The notes: generated by a model not told the origin, from the letters alone. A stretch of 64,000 nt of DNA from Bosea sp. Tri-49 (GCF_003952665.1 NZ_CP017946.1:1984001-2048000); one strand, 5' to 3'. Positions 18,741-27,003 are shown, counted from the stretch's first letter. Numbers and translations are program-made.

Positions 18741-18833
18741 CCGATCAGCTTGCATCGCAAGCAGATCGGTAAAACGGTCTCTATCTTAAGTTTAGAGACA
18801 GCTTCACCGATCAGGTTGAATCAACCTGATCGG
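18741..18833. repeat. Array of three consecutive hairpins
   Basis: Three palindromes sit head to tail between convergent genes: CCGATC-A-GCTTGC...GCAAGC-A-GATCGG (18741-18769), GTCTCTA...TAGAGAC (18777-18799) and CCGATCAGGTTGA-A-TCAACCTGATCGG (18807-18833, 13-base arms). The first and last share the CCGATCAG end. They may terminate transcription from both sides, or form a composite mobile repeat. Confidence 0.75.
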
Positions 18834-18841
18834 ATCCGGCT

Positions 18842-19054
18842 CTAGTCCTCGAGATCGACGTCGAGGATCGCCATGGTGAAGTTGAACGAGCGGTCACCGT
18901 CCTCGTCATCGACATGGATGATGCCGATGAACTCGTCGGCGAGATAGACCTCGGCCGAGTCGGTCTTCTTCATCCGGGCGCGCACGCTGATGCCATGGTT
19001 GGCGAAGGTGCGACGCAGATACGCTTCGAGCTTGGCGAGTTCGGTCTTGTCCAC
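18842..19054 (-). CDS. DUF3126 family protein
   Basis: A 70-residue cytoplasmic protein of unknown function typical of alphaproteobacteria. The sequence from the start reads (GTG)DKTELAKLEAYLRRTF, then SAEVYLADEFIGIIHVDDEDGDRSFNFTMAILDVDLED, which covers the DUF3126 family end to end. The GTG at 19054 is chosen because it begins the family alignment and has AAGGAT nine bases upstream; the ATG at 19138 would add 28 residues without family character. Confidence 0.85.
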   Translation of the reverse strand: MDKTELAKLEAYLRRTFANHGISVRARMKKTDSAEVYLADEFIGIIHVDDEDGDRSFNFTMAILDVDLED

Positions 19055-19210
19055 GGTAACGATCCTTATGTGTTGCCCGGACGGATGCCACGCGTAAGGC
19101 GCGAGGGCAAGGACCAAGGCGATCCGGCTACAACGCATGGCTCTTGCGCTTTGCGGCGCTGACGCAGCGCCATTACCCGTGCCAAGCTCTCACTCCTGCT
19201 TTGCTCGACG

Positions 19211-20587
19211 ATGGATTCCCCGATGAAGCCTTGGCTGCCTGCCGCGCTCGACTATGTCGCAAGCTGGCTCGAATTCCAGCGCCGTTTCCATGACCAGCCC
19301 GGCTGCGCGGTCGCGATCGCCGATGGCGGCGAGATCGTGCTCGAGGCCGCCTTCGGCAGCGCCGACCTCGCAACAGGCGAGGCGCTGACGCCGCGCCACG
19401 GCTTCCGCATCGCCTCACATTCGAAGAGCTTCACGGCCGCGGGCACCTTGCGCCTTGCCGAACAGGGACGTCTGCGGCTCGACGACAAGGCCGGCTCCTA
19501 TGTCGAAGGCCTGCACCCCGAGGTCGCGGCGGTGACGCTGACCCAGCTTCTCTCCAACAGCGCCGGGCTTACCCGCGACGGTGTCGATTCCGGCCAGTTC
19601 TTCGACCGCAAGCCCTATCTGCGCAAGGATGAGCTCCTCGCCGATCTCACCCGCCCACCGGTCTTCCCAGCCTCGCAGCGCTTCAAATACTCCAATCACG
19701 GCTTCGGCCTGCTCGGCCTCGTCATCGAGGCGGTGACGGGCGAGCCCTACCCCGACTGGATCGCCCGCGAGATCGTCGCGCCCGCCGGTCTGAAGGAGAC
19801 CAGGCCCGACATCACGCTGTGGAACGGGCCAATGGCAAAGGGCCATAGCGGCAAGCTGCCGCTCGGCCGGCGCGTGGTGATCCCGGCCGACAATCCCGGC
19901 AATGCCATGATCTCGGCCGCCGGCTTCGTCGCGACCGCGGCCGACATTGCCCGCTACATCGCCCAGCTCTCGCCGAAGGCCGAACGCAGCGTCCTGTCGG
20001 CGCTCAGCCGCCGCGAGATGACGCGCCGGCTCTGGCCCGACGCCGAGAGCGGCCTGGGGCGCCATTACGGGCTCGGCACCATCTCCGGCGGCGGCGACGG
20101 CTGGGACTGGGTCGGCCACTCCGGCGGCTTCCAGGGCTTCATCACCCGCACCGCCACCGTGCCGGAACAGGGGCTCACCGTCTCGGTGCTGACCAACGCC
20201 ATCGACGGCCTCGCCCATCCCTGGCTCGACGGAGTGGTCGAGATCTTCAAGACCTTCGCCAAGCATGGCGGCCCGACGCCGGCGACCGAGCGCTGGCGCA
20301 AGCGGCTCTGGACGATCTGGGGCGCGGGCGATCTTGTCCCGGTCGAGGGCAAGGTGCTGATGGCCAACCCGGCGCTGTTCAATCCGTTCCTGGATGCCGG
20401 CGAGATCGTGCCGGACGGCGAGGACCAAGGCCGCATCGTCAAGGCCTCGGCCTTCGCCAGCCCCGGCGAGCCAGTGCGCCTCGTTCGCAATGCCGCGGGC
20501 GAGATCGAAGAGGCCTGGCTTGGGGCTGCGCATGTCATCGCGGAAGAGACGCTGAAGGCCGAGATGCTGGAGCGTTACGGCGGTTGA
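19211..20587 (+). CDS. Serine hydrolase, beta-lactamase/class C fold
   Basis: A 458-residue hydrolase of the beta-lactamase superfamily, probably cytoplasmic since no signal peptide is seen. The catalytic SxxK motif is SHSK in FRIASHSKSFTAAGTLRLAEQGRL at about residue 75, the YxN motif is KYSNHGFGLLG at about 163 and the HxG-type third motif is GHSGGFQGF at about 304. Members act as esterases, D-aminopeptidases or D-Ala-D-Ala carboxypeptidases. A C-terminal domain of about 110 residues follows the fold. ATG at 19223 is an alternative start. No operon partner is evident. Confidence 0.88.
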   Translation: MDSPMKPWLPAALDYVASWLEFQRRFHDQPGCAVAIADGGEIVLEAAFGSADLATGEALTPRHGFRIASHSKSFTAAGTLRLAEQGRLRLDDKAGSYVEGLHPEVAAVTLTQLLSNSAGLTRDGVDSGQFFDRKPYLRKDELLADLTRPPVFPASQRFKYSNHGFGLLGLVIEAVTGEPYPDWIAREIVAPAGLKETRPDITLWNGPMAKGHSGKLPLGRRVVIPADNPGNAMISAAGFVATAADIARYIAQLSPKAERSVLSALSRREMTRRLWPDAESGLGRHYGLGTISGGGDGWDWVGHSGGFQGFITRTATVPEQGLTVSVLTNAIDGLAHPWLDGVVEIFKTFAKHGGPTPATERWRKRLWTIWGAGDLVPVEGKVLMANPALFNPFLDAGEIVPDGEDQGRIVKASAFASPGEPVRLVRNAAGEIEEAWLGAAHVIAEETLKAEMLERYGG

Positions 20588-20603
20588 AGGGCGTAATTCA
20601 TGC

Positions 20604-20752
20604 GCGGGATCCCTCTCCCGGATGGGAGAGGGATAGGGGTGAGGGACCGCCGCTGGTTAGTGGAGCGGAACGGGTGCCGCTGCGACCCAATTCGGACAGG
20701 GCAGGCCCTCATCCCTGCCCTTCTCCCACACGGGAGAAGGGTTCCCCGCGCA
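20604..20752 (+). repeat. Palindromic intergenic repeat, family B, copy 2
   Basis: Same orientation as the copy at 15667: GCGCGGGATCCCTCTCCC...GGGAGAGGGATAGGGGTGAGGGACCG, a variable centre, then GCAGGCCCTCATCCCTGCC and CCCTTCTCCC-ACAC-GGGAGAAGGG. It fills the gap between the convergent serine hydrolase and SHMT-like genes. Confidence 0.85.
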
Positions 20753-20771
20753 CTTCATCCGCGCAAACGCC

Positions 20772-22097
20772 TCACCTCACATAGTGCAGCCTGCCGAAGC
20801 GCCGGCGGAAGGCGGTGACGTCGCTGGCGATCGCCTCGTCCGGACGTGCGCCAGACAACCCTTCAGCGATGTAACCGGCGAGTTCAGGCATGTGCTCCGG
20901 CTTCATGCCGAAGCGGACGATCTCGGGCGTGCCGAGCCTCAGGCCATTGACGTCACCGGCGACCTCCGCGATCGGCAGGCCGATGCCGCAGCTCAGGATG
21001 TTGACCGCGCGCAGCCGCTTCGCCGCGGCCTGCCCGCCACCATAGGGCGCAGCCTCGATCGCGAACTGATGCGAGGTCGTCATGCCGCGATCGCGCGCGA
21101 AGACCGGAACCTGCCGCTCTGCCAAAGCCTCGGCGAGCGCCTTGGCCGTCGCCGCCATCATCGCCGCGTAGTCGCGGCCGAATTCCTGCCAGTCCATCAT
21201 GGTGATCGCGAGCGCCGCCGACTTGGCTGCGTCGAAATTGGCGGTGAGGCCGGGATAGGCGATGGCGTCGAGCTTCTCTGCGACCGCGGGGTCATTGGTG
21301 ACGATCAGGCCGGAGGGCGGGCCGCCCAGGCTCTTATAGGTGCTCATCGTCATGACGTGAGCGCCCTCCTCTAGCGGCTGCTGCCAGCCATGGCCGGCGA
21401 TCATGCCGGAGAGATGGGCGGCGTCGAACAGCACGATCGCGCCGACCTCGTCGGCGATGGCACGGATCTCGCGGATCGGATGCGGAAACAGGTTGAGGCT
21501 GCCGCCGATGCTGATGACCTTCGGCCGGAGCCTCAGCGCATCCTCGCGCAAGCGCGCGACATCGACCGTGTAACCAGTGGCATCGATCGGGGCGGGATGG
21601 GTAACGACGCCATAGAGCCCGGCGGCGCCGGCGCCGTGATGGGTGACGTGGCCGCCGATCGCGGGCGACGGCGCGATCACGACGTCGCCCGGCTTCGCCG
21701 CCGCCATGAAGACGTAGAGATTGGCGATCGCGCCGGAGGGCACGCGGATCTCGGCGTAGTTTGCCCCGAAAACCTGCGCCGCCAGCTCGGCCGCCATCAC
21801 CTCGATCTGCTCGATCGCCTCGAGGCCCATCTCGTATTTGTCGCCAGGGTAGCCGAGTGACGGCCGGGTCCCGAGTCCCTGCCCCAGCACCGCCTCGGCC
21901 CGCGGGTTCATGACGTTTGTCGCCGGGTTGAGGTTGACGCTGTCGCGCTCGTGGATGGTGCGGTTCTCGACGATGAGATCGGCGAGCCTGGTCTCGCGTG
22001 CCGCCCGGTCCTGGCCGGCGACCTCGCCGGCGATCCTGAGCACATAGTCCTCGCTCGCCGCCGGCACCCAGCCGCGCCGCGCCAGTTTCACCGTCAT
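20772..22097 (-). CDS. Serine hydroxymethyltransferase-like PLP enzyme
   Basis: A 441-residue fold-type I PLP enzyme of the SHMT/GlyA family but not housekeeping GlyA. Seen are SVNLNPATNVMNPRAEAVLGQGLGTRPSLGYPGDKYEMG in the N-terminal substrate region, FDAAHLSGMIAG with the PLP Asp-His pair, and the Schiff-base lysine context STYKSLGGPPSGLIV, where canonical GlyA has THKTLRGPR. The changed lysine loop suggests an altered substrate such as a beta-hydroxy or alpha-methyl amino acid (inference). ATG at 22097 has AGGG six bases upstream; another ATG at 22103 is too close to that site. The divergent LysR gene is the probable regulator. Confidence 0.88.
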   Translation of the reverse strand: MTVKLARRGWVPAASEDYVLRIAGEVAGQDRAARETRLADLIVENRTIHERDSVNLNPATNVMNPRAEAVLGQGLGTRPSLGYPGDKYEMGLEAIEQIEVMAAELAAQVFGANYAEIRVPSGAIANLYVFMAAAKPGDVVIAPSPAIGGHVTHHGAGAAGLYGVVTHPAPIDATGYTVDVARLREDALRLRPKVISIGGSLNLFPHPIREIRAIADEVGAIVLFDAAHLSGMIAGHGWQQPLEEGAHVMTMSTYKSLGGPPSGLIVTNDPAVAEKLDAIAYPGLTANFDAAKSAALAITMMDWQEFGRDYAAMMAATAKALAEALAERQVPVFARDRGMTTSHQFAIEAAPYGGGQAAAKRLRAVNILSCGIGLPIAEVAGDVNGLRLGTPEIVRFGMKPEHMPELAGYIAEGLSGARPDEAIASDVTAFRRRFGRLHYVR

Positions 22098-22183
22098 CGC
22101 CATCCCTCGCCAAGCCTTGTTTCGTTGGGCCATTGCAGCGATTTGCCGGCCCGGATGCAAACCAGTTATCGTCGCCGGCAGGG

Positions 22184-22196
22184 CTAGAAAATCTAG
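22184..22196. promoter_or_regulatory. Inverted repeat CTAGA-N3-TCTAG between the SHMT-like and LysR genes
   Basis: A perfect 5-base inverted repeat in the 117-base divergent gap, immediately upstream of the LysR start. LysR proteins usually autoregulate from such a shared gap. A looser TTGCA...TGCAA pair lies to its left. Low specificity makes this tentative. Confidence 0.3.
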
Positions 22197-22214
22197 GCCT
22201 CCCGGATCGCCAGC

Positions 22215-23096
22215 ATGCCCGTCAGACCGCCTCGCCCGCCCTTGCCACCGCTCAATGCGCTGCGCGCCTTCGAGGCGGCGGCGCGGCTCGGCAGCTTTTC
22301 GCGAGCGGCCGAGGAGATCGGCGTGACGCAAGGCGCGATCGCCCAGCAGGTTCGACATCTCGAAGCCTTCCTCGGCCTGACATTGTTCCGGCGATTGCCG
22401 CAGGGCGTTGCGCTGACCGAGGCCGCGCAGGAAGCTCGGCCGCGGCTCAGCGCCGCCTTCGATGCGCTGGCCCTGACCGTGCATGAGCTCAAGGCGAGCC
22501 ATGCCGGCCGGGCGCTCGCCATCGCCGCCCTGCCCTGCATCGCCCAGCTCTGGCTGTCGCCGCGCCTGCCGGCGCTGCAGCAGGCGTTCCCGGGGCTGCC
22601 GATCTCGATCAACGCGATGGAAGAGCCGCCGACAGGCCGGCACGACTGTTTCGACCTTGCTTTGTTCTACCTCGCCGAACCGCCGGCCAACGCACTCGCC
22701 TTCGACGAAGACAGCCTGTTCCCGGTCTGCGCCCCGGCGCTCGCCCGCGCATTGCGGACCCCCGCCGACCTCGCTGGCCAGACCCTGCTGCACGATGCCG
22801 TCTGGCGCAGTGACTGGGCGCGCTGGCTGCGCCATGCCGACGCAAGCGGAAGCGATACCGGCCGCGGCCCGTCCTATTCGCTCTATGCGCTCGCTCTCGA
22901 TGCAGCGCTCGGCGGCGCCGGCATCCTGATCGGCCGCCGGAGCCTGGTTGCGCCCTACCTTGCCGACGGGCGGCTGGTCGCGCCCTTCGCGGAGGAATTC
23001 CCCAGCGGCGATCGTCTCACCATGCTGTTCCCGCCGGTCGGCAAGCCGCATCCGCGGCGGGCCGAGGTCGTCGCCTGGCTGGAAACCAACGGCTGA
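22215..23096 (+). CDS. LysR family transcriptional regulator, GcvA-like
   Basis: A 293-residue regulator. The winged helix-turn-helix occupies about residues 8-66 (PLNALRAFEAAARLGSFSRAAEEIGVTQGAIAQQVRHLEAFLGLTLFRRLPQGVALTEA), with the PPLNALRAFEAAARLGSF opening typical of the GcvA branch. The rest is a periplasmic-binding-like effector domain (LAIAALPCIAQLWLSPRLPALQ...). It diverges from the SHMT-like enzyme gene, and LysR genes commonly control the divergent neighbour, so a link to glycine/serine-type one-carbon metabolism is plausible. Confidence 0.93.
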   Translation: MPVRPPRPPLPPLNALRAFEAAARLGSFSRAAEEIGVTQGAIAQQVRHLEAFLGLTLFRRLPQGVALTEAAQEARPRLSAAFDALALTVHELKASHAGRALAIAALPCIAQLWLSPRLPALQQAFPGLPISINAMEEPPTGRHDCFDLALFYLAEPPANALAFDEDSLFPVCAPALARALRTPADLAGQTLLHDAVWRSDWARWLRHADASGSDTGRGPSYSLYALALDAALGGAGILIGRRSLVAPYLADGRLVAPFAEEFPSGDRLTMLFPPVGKPHPRRAEVVAWLETNG

Positions 23097-23278
23097 TCCG
23101 GCTCGTTAGCCACCAGTGCACGCTATGGCTGAAGGATGATGCAATAGGAGCGGACAAGTCGGTAGGGATCGCCTCCGCGATCTGTTACCTTGCGGAACAG
23201 GCGATCCTCCCGTGAAGCACACGCGGTGGCGCTGACGGCCAATATCGCAATTGACGGCATTTGCTCTGGACGAATGCC

Positions 23279-23863
23279 ATGAAAGCTATCGGACCCTGTC
23301 TGATCGCGGGCGCTGCCGCGCTCGTGTCATCCCTGCCTCTTGAAGCCTCGGCACGCGACGAGACGATCGAACGCCTGCGCCTCGGCTCGGGCTTCGAAAT
23401 CGTCATCGGTGAGAGGCAACCCGATCCGGGAGGAAGGCTGCTGGAAGCCCTTGCGATCTGGGTCGGCGCGAAGCTCGGGCAGCCGGTGCCCAATTCATTG
23501 CCGAGGCTTGTCTTCAAACCGGCGGACCAAGTGACCGTGTTACGGTTCAAGCAGTACGCATCCGAAATAATGCAGCAACAGGATCGGCCAAATATCGTCT
23601 CGATCTACGATGCGCGCGAGAACATCATTTATCTGAGAGACACGTGGAGCGGCGCGACAGCAGCGGATTTGTCTGTCCTGGTCCACGAACTGGTGCATCA
23701 TTTCCAGGAAGCGCAGCAGGCAAAATTCGAATGCGACGCAGCGCGCGAGGCCAAGGCTTTTGAACTGCAGGAGACGTGGCTGAGACTGTTCGGAAGGTCA
23801 CTCGAAGAGGACTTCCAGATCGATCCGTTCACACTCCTGGTCAGGACATCCTGCGGGATGTGA
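23279..23863 (+). CDS. Secreted HExxH-containing protein (putative zinc metallopeptidase)
   Basis: A 194-residue exported protein: signal peptide MKAIGPCLIAGAAALVSSLPLEASA, then a domain with VLVHELVHHFQEAQ at about residues 135-148, a clear HExxH zinc-binding motif. FECDAAREAKAFELQETWL follows about 10 residues later and offers Glu ligands. Two Cys residues (FECD, TSCGM) could pair. I cannot name the family with confidence. Base composition is less GC-rich than its neighbours around 23520-23650, a hint of transfer. ATG at 23279 gives the best signal peptide; an ATG at 23261 adds six residues. Confidence 0.75.
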   Translation: MKAIGPCLIAGAAALVSSLPLEASARDETIERLRLGSGFEIVIGERQPDPGGRLLEALAIWVGAKLGQPVPNSLPRLVFKPADQVTVLRFKQYASEIMQQQDRPNIVSIYDARENIIYLRDTWSGATAADLSVLVHELVHHFQEAQQAKFECDAAREAKAFELQETWLRLFGRSLEEDFQIDPFTLLVRTSCGM

Positions 23864-23992
23864 GACCGGCGTTTCGACGCGTCGGGGGCACTGACATTTT
23901 TCCGGGTCACGGTCCGGCGCTAAAAGAAACATTTCCTGCGGAACGAGCGTTGCCGCATCGCGATGAGGTCGAGGCGCCGGCGGCAACCTGTC

Positions 23993-24026
23993 AAAAAACG
24001 AAAAGGGGCGGCATTTCTGCCGCCCC
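23993..24026 (-). terminator. Intrinsic terminator of rplM-rpsI
   Basis: GGGGCGGCA (24005-24013), a 4-base loop and TGCCGCCCC (24018-24026) form a perfect 9-base-pair stem. On the minus strand it is followed by TTTTCGTTTTTT. It lies 28 bases after the rpsI stop. Confidence 0.9.
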
Positions 24027-24054
24027 TCTGAAAGAATGTTCCGTCTGACGCCGA

Positions 24055-24534
24055 TCAGCGCTTCGAGAACTGGAAGCTGCGGCGGGCCTTGGCCTTGCCG
24101 AACTTCTTACGCTCGACGACACGCGAGTCGCGGGTCAGGAAGCCTTCCTTCTTGAGCGGGCCGCGCAGGTCCGGCTCGTAGAAGGTCAGAGCCTTGGAGA
24201 TGCCGTGGCGGACCGCACCGGCCTGGCCGGAGAGGCCGCCGCCCTTGACCGTGACGACGACGTCGTACTGGGTCAGGCGATCGACCAGCATCAGCGGCTG
24301 CTGCAGGATCAGGCGCAGCACCGGGCGGGCGAAGTAGACTTCCTGGTCACGGGTGTTGACCGTGATCTTGCCGGAGCCCGGCTTGATCCAGACGCGGGCG
24401 ATGGCGTTCTTGCGCTTGCCGGTGGCATAGGCGCGGCCCTGCGCGTCGACCTTCTTGACGTGGACGGGAGCCTCGGGCTGGACGCCCTTGGCGACCTGAC
24501 CGAGCTGCTCGAGAGACTGGAGAACCTCGGCCAT
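24055..24534 (-). CDS. rpsI: 30S ribosomal protein S9
   Basis: Small-subunit protein whose C-terminal tail contacts P-site tRNA. The 159-residue sequence includes a lineage-typical N-terminal extension ([33 protein letters not shown]). The S9 core runs [25 protein letters not shown], then [19 protein letters not shown], ending in the basic tail [17 protein letters not shown] with its terminal Lys-Arg. It follows rplM by 2 bases in the conserved L13-S9 operon and ends at a strong terminator. Confidence 0.98.
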   Translation of the reverse strand: MAEVLQSLEQLGQVAKGVQPEAPVHVKKVDAQGRAYATGKRKNAIARVWIKPGSGKITVNTRDQEVYFARPVLRLILQQPLMLVDRLTQYDVVVTVKGGGLSGQAGAVRHGISKALTFYEPDLRGPLKKEGFLTRDSRVVERKKFGKAKARRSFQFSKR

Positions 24535-24536
24535 CG

Positions 24537-24998
24537 TCAGACCCTCGCATTCTTGCGGTTGAGTGCCGCGACGTCGAGCGCCTCGGGCGACTGGGCGGCA
24601 TGCGGATGCTCAGCGCCCTTGTAGACGCGCAGATTGCCGAGGATCTGGCGGAAGAGCGGGCCACGCGGCAGCATGCGCTCGACAGCCTTCTCGACGATGC
24701 GCTCGGGGAAGCGACCTTCGAGAATGAACTTGGCGGAGCGCTCCTTGATGCCGCCGGCATAGCCGGTGTGATGGTAGTAGATCTTCTGGTCGCGCTTGCG
24801 ACCGGTCAGCACCACCTTGTCGGCGTTGATGACGATGATGTTGTCGCCGCAGTCGACATGCGGGGTGTAAGCGGCCTTGTGCTTGCCGCGCAGACGCATC
24901 GCCACCAGGGAGGCGAGACGGCCGACGACGAGCCCGGAGGCGTCGATCACAACCCACTTCTTCTCGACATCGGCGGGCTTGAGCGAGATGGTCTTCAT
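24537..24998 (-). CDS. rplM: 50S ribosomal protein L13
   Basis: Early-assembly large-subunit protein. The 153-residue sequence shows the family blocks [71 protein letters not shown] and [37 protein letters not shown] at 24998 has AAGGG eight bases upstream. It is first in the rplM-rpsI operon. A consensus promoter and a terminator-like hairpin precede it. Confidence 0.98.
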   Translation of the reverse strand: MKTISLKPADVEKKWVVIDASGLVVGRLASLVAMRLRGKHKAAYTPHVDCGDNIIVINADKVVLTGRKRDQKIYYHHTGYAGGIKERSAKFILEGRFPERIVEKAVERMLPRGPLFRQILGNLRVYKGAEHPHAAQSPEALDVAALNRKNARV

Positions 24999-25020
24999 CG
25001 CGGCACCCTTCGGCTGCTTG

Positions 25021-25052
25021 AAAAAAGGACAAGCCGCCGGCGAACCGGCGGC
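25021..25052 (-). promoter_or_regulatory. rplM leader hairpin, attenuator-like
   Basis: On the minus strand GCCGCCGG-TTCG-CCGGCGGC (an 8-base-pair perfect stem, 25033-25052) is followed by TTGTCC and then TTTTTT (25026-25021). The rplM ATG is 22 bases further on. The hairpin lies downstream of the strong promoter at 25064-25092, so it is inside the rplM leader rather than at the end of the preceding gene, which has its own hairpin at 25151-25166. Confidence 0.6.
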
Positions 25053-25063
25053 GGTGTGGGCGC

Positions 25064-25092
25064 TGGATAGGCGGCTACCCTATCGATGTCAA
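25064..25092 (-). promoter_or_regulatory. Sigma-70 type promoter for rplM-rpsI
   Basis: Minus strand reads TTGACA (25092-25087), a 17-base spacer and TATCCA (25069-25064): a perfect -35, ideal spacing and a 4-of-6 -10. Transcription would begin about 60 bases before the rplM ATG. Confidence 0.75.
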
Positions 25093-25146
25093 GCAGAGAT
25101 AACGCAGCTCTTTTCCAAAAAATGTATTGTTTTCAGAGCAGTACAT

Positions 25147-25166
25147 AAAACGGTATCAGGATACCG
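25147..25166 (-). terminator. Probable terminator of the thioesterase gene
   Basis: CGGTAT-CCTG-ATACCG followed by TTTTATG on the minus strand, directly beyond the TGA/TAA end of the thioesterase gene at 25170. The stem is short (six to seven pairs) but correctly placed. Confidence 0.5.
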
Positions 25167-25169
25167 CAA

Positions 25170-25598
25170 TTATCTCTCAGCCGGGATCGAATATGTCCCC
25201 GTGGCGTGGCAGACCATCTCGGTTTCGCCTTGCGAATAGAGGCAGACCTCGCCGACGGCGAGACGTTTCCCAAGCTTGAGCAGCTTCGCTTCCCCGATCA
25301 GCGCCGCCTGCCCCGGCTTGCGCAGGAAATTGTAGTTGAGGCTCGTCGTCACCGCGAGGCCAACCGGGCCGATCTGGGCGAGGATCGCGACATAGAGGGC
25401 AAGATCCGCAAGCGCCATCATGGTCGGGCCGGAGATGGTGCCGCCCGGCCGCAAATGCTTCTCGTGGTAGTCGCAGCGCATGCGCGCTGTGAGCGGGCCG
25501 ACCGCCTCGACGAAATAGGTCCGCCCGCCATAATGCAGCTGCGGGAAGACCTGATCGAGATAGGCCTCGACCTCGGCGGCGCTCATGCGGGTGGTCAT
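25170..25598 (-). CDS. PaaI-type hotdog-fold thioesterase
   Basis: A 142-residue single hotdog-domain protein that would hydrolyse acyl-CoA or aryl-CoA thioesters. The signature segment is HEKHLRPGGTISGPTMMALADLALYVAI at about residues 45-72, with the catalytic Asp/Glu region in the long helix. VTTSLNYNFLRKPGQAALIGEAKLLKLGKRLAVGEVCLYS forms the remaining sheet. ATG at 25598 begins the domain closely; a second ATG (MSAAEVEAYL) lies four codons in. It diverges from an enoyl-CoA hydratase gene, so both may serve acyl-CoA turnover. Confidence 0.88.
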   Translation of the reverse strand: MTTRMSAAEVEAYLDQVFPQLHYGGRTYFVEAVGPLTARMRCDYHEKHLRPGGTISGPTMMALADLALYVAILAQIGPVGLAVTTSLNYNFLRKPGQAALIGEAKLLKLGKRLAVGEVCLYSQGETEMVCHATGTYSIPAER

Positions 25599-25693
25599 CG
25601 TGCGGAAAACCGGGGTCTGATCGGACGTTACGCCCCTTGCAGCACGGCATCCGCCTCCCGACAATAGCGACAAACAGCGAAAGGCTTTTCGCC

Positions 25694-26500
25694 ATGAACG
25701 CCCATGCCGGACAGCAATTGTTGCTGCGCGAGGATGCCGACGGCATCGCGACCCTGACCCTGAATCGGCCGGAGGCGCGCAATCCGCTGAGCGAGGCGAT
25801 GCTCGCCGCCCTGTCGGAGACGCTCGCTGCGATCGCAGCCGACCAAAGCGTCCGCGCGGTTGTATTGGCGGCAGCCGGCCCGGTGTTCTCAGCCGGGCAC
25901 GACCTCAAGGAGATGAGTGCGCGCCGGGCCGATCCCGACCGCGGCCGCGCCTATTTCGCCGATGTCCTCGGACGCTGCTCGGGCGTGATGCAGCAGATCA
26001 CCGCCCTGCCCCAGCCGGTGATCGCCGCGGTCGAAGGCACGGCGACTGCGGCCGGTTGCCAGCTCGTCGCGACCTGCGATCTCGCCGTCGCCGGCGAAGC
26101 CGCGCGCTTCTGCACGCCAGGCGTCCATATCGGCCTGTTCTGCTCGACGCCGATGGTGGCGCTCTCGCGCAATCTCTCCGCCAAGCACGCCATGGAAATG
26201 CTTTTGCTCGGCGAGATGGTTCCGGCACAGGAGGCGGCCCGCATGGGCCTCGTCAATCGCGTCGTGCCGTCCGGCGAAGCACTCACCGAAGCCAAGCGGC
26301 TCGCGGCGGTGATCGCCTCGAAATCGGCGGCAACGGTCAAGGTCGGCAAGCGCGCCTTCTATGAGCAGCGCGAGATGGGGCTGAAGGCGGCCTATGACCA
26401 TGCCTGCGCGGTGATGGTCGAGAATATGCTGGCACGCGATGCCGAGGAAGGCATCGGCGCCTTCATGGAGAAGCGCCAGCCGGATTGGCGTCACAGCTGA
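25694..26500 (+). CDS. Enoyl-CoA hydratase/isomerase family protein
   Basis: A 268-residue crotonase-fold protein acting on acyl-CoA substrates. The oxyanion-hole segments are SAGHDLKEMSA at about residue 72 and ATAAGCQLVATCDLAVAGEAARFCTPGVHIGLF at about 116-148. Position-specific residues resemble the ECHDC3-like branch, in which the canonical catalytic Glu pair is not fully kept, so hydratase activity is not assured. ATG at 25694 follows AAAGGC and starts the fold correctly. Confidence 0.88.
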   Translation: MNAHAGQQLLLREDADGIATLTLNRPEARNPLSEAMLAALSETLAAIAADQSVRAVVLAAAGPVFSAGHDLKEMSARRADPDRGRAYFADVLGRCSGVMQQITALPQPVIAAVEGTATAAGCQLVATCDLAVAGEAARFCTPGVHIGLFCSTPMVALSRNLSAKHAMEMLLLGEMVPAQEAARMGLVNRVVPSGEALTEAKRLAAVIASKSAATVKVGKRAFYEQREMGLKAAYDHACAVMVENMLARDAEEGIGAFMEKRQPDWRHS

Positions 26501-26568
26501 AAGGGCGGGCTCGCCCGAAGACGAGTCCGCCGCAGAGAATGTATGCCTACGTGCCTATGACCGTGCGG

Positions 26569-27003
26569 TCAGATGCCGAAGATGTAGATCGGCTCCGCTT
26601 GCGCCGGCTCCGCCTCGGTCTTCGCCGCCCGCTGCGCCTGCTCGTCCGCCGGCAATTGCAGCACGGTCGCGGTCTGGCCTTCCGAGAGGTTGGTCAGCAG
26701 CACGATCTGCCCGTCGGGCAGCTCGATCGCGTCGTGATGGGCGTAGGGCTTGTCGAGATCGACCTGGCGGAAACGCGCCACCGTCGCCGCGAGCCGGCGA
26801 TGAGGCAGGAAGCCGACCGCCCTGTCGCATTCGATCTCCGACGCAAACGCCAGCTCCGTGCCGGGCAGCACGCAGACCGCGACAGTCGGATCGCCAGCGG
26901 CGCAAAAGCCCCTGGTGCTCGATCCGATGAAGCTGGTGGTCTTGAGGACGTCGCCGACTTTGGCAGGAGTCGACATCACATGGTGCAGACTGTAGTCGCA
27001 CAT
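26569..27003 (-). CDS. Conserved hypothetical protein starting MCDYSLH
   Basis: A 144-residue soluble protein with no domain I can name. It opens MCDYSLHHVMSTPAKVGDVLKTT and contains FIGSSTRGFCAAGDPTVAVCVLPGTELAF and VARFRQVDLDKPYAHHDAIELPDGQIVLLTNLSEGQTATVLQLPA. The last half suggests a small beta-sheet module. The tail (DEQAQRAAKTEAEPAQAEPI) is Ala/Glu-rich. The start is supported by GGAGGGCCTGCC directly before ATG. It is convergent with the enoyl-CoA hydratase and divergent from the CoA-binding gene. Confidence 0.7.
   Translation of the reverse strand: MCDYSLHHVMSTPAKVGDVLKTTSFIGSSTRGFCAAGDPTVAVCVLPGTELAFASEIECDRAVGFLPHRRLAATVARFRQVDLDKPYAHHDAIELPDGQIVLLTNLSEGQTATVLQLPADEQAQRAAKTEAEPAQAEPIYIFGI

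Noticed and set aside
26505..26533. Terminator between the enoyl-CoA hydratase and the MCDYSLH gene
   Set aside because: GGCGGGCTCG...CGAGTCCGCC can pair, but needs a G-T pair and has no T-run on either strand.
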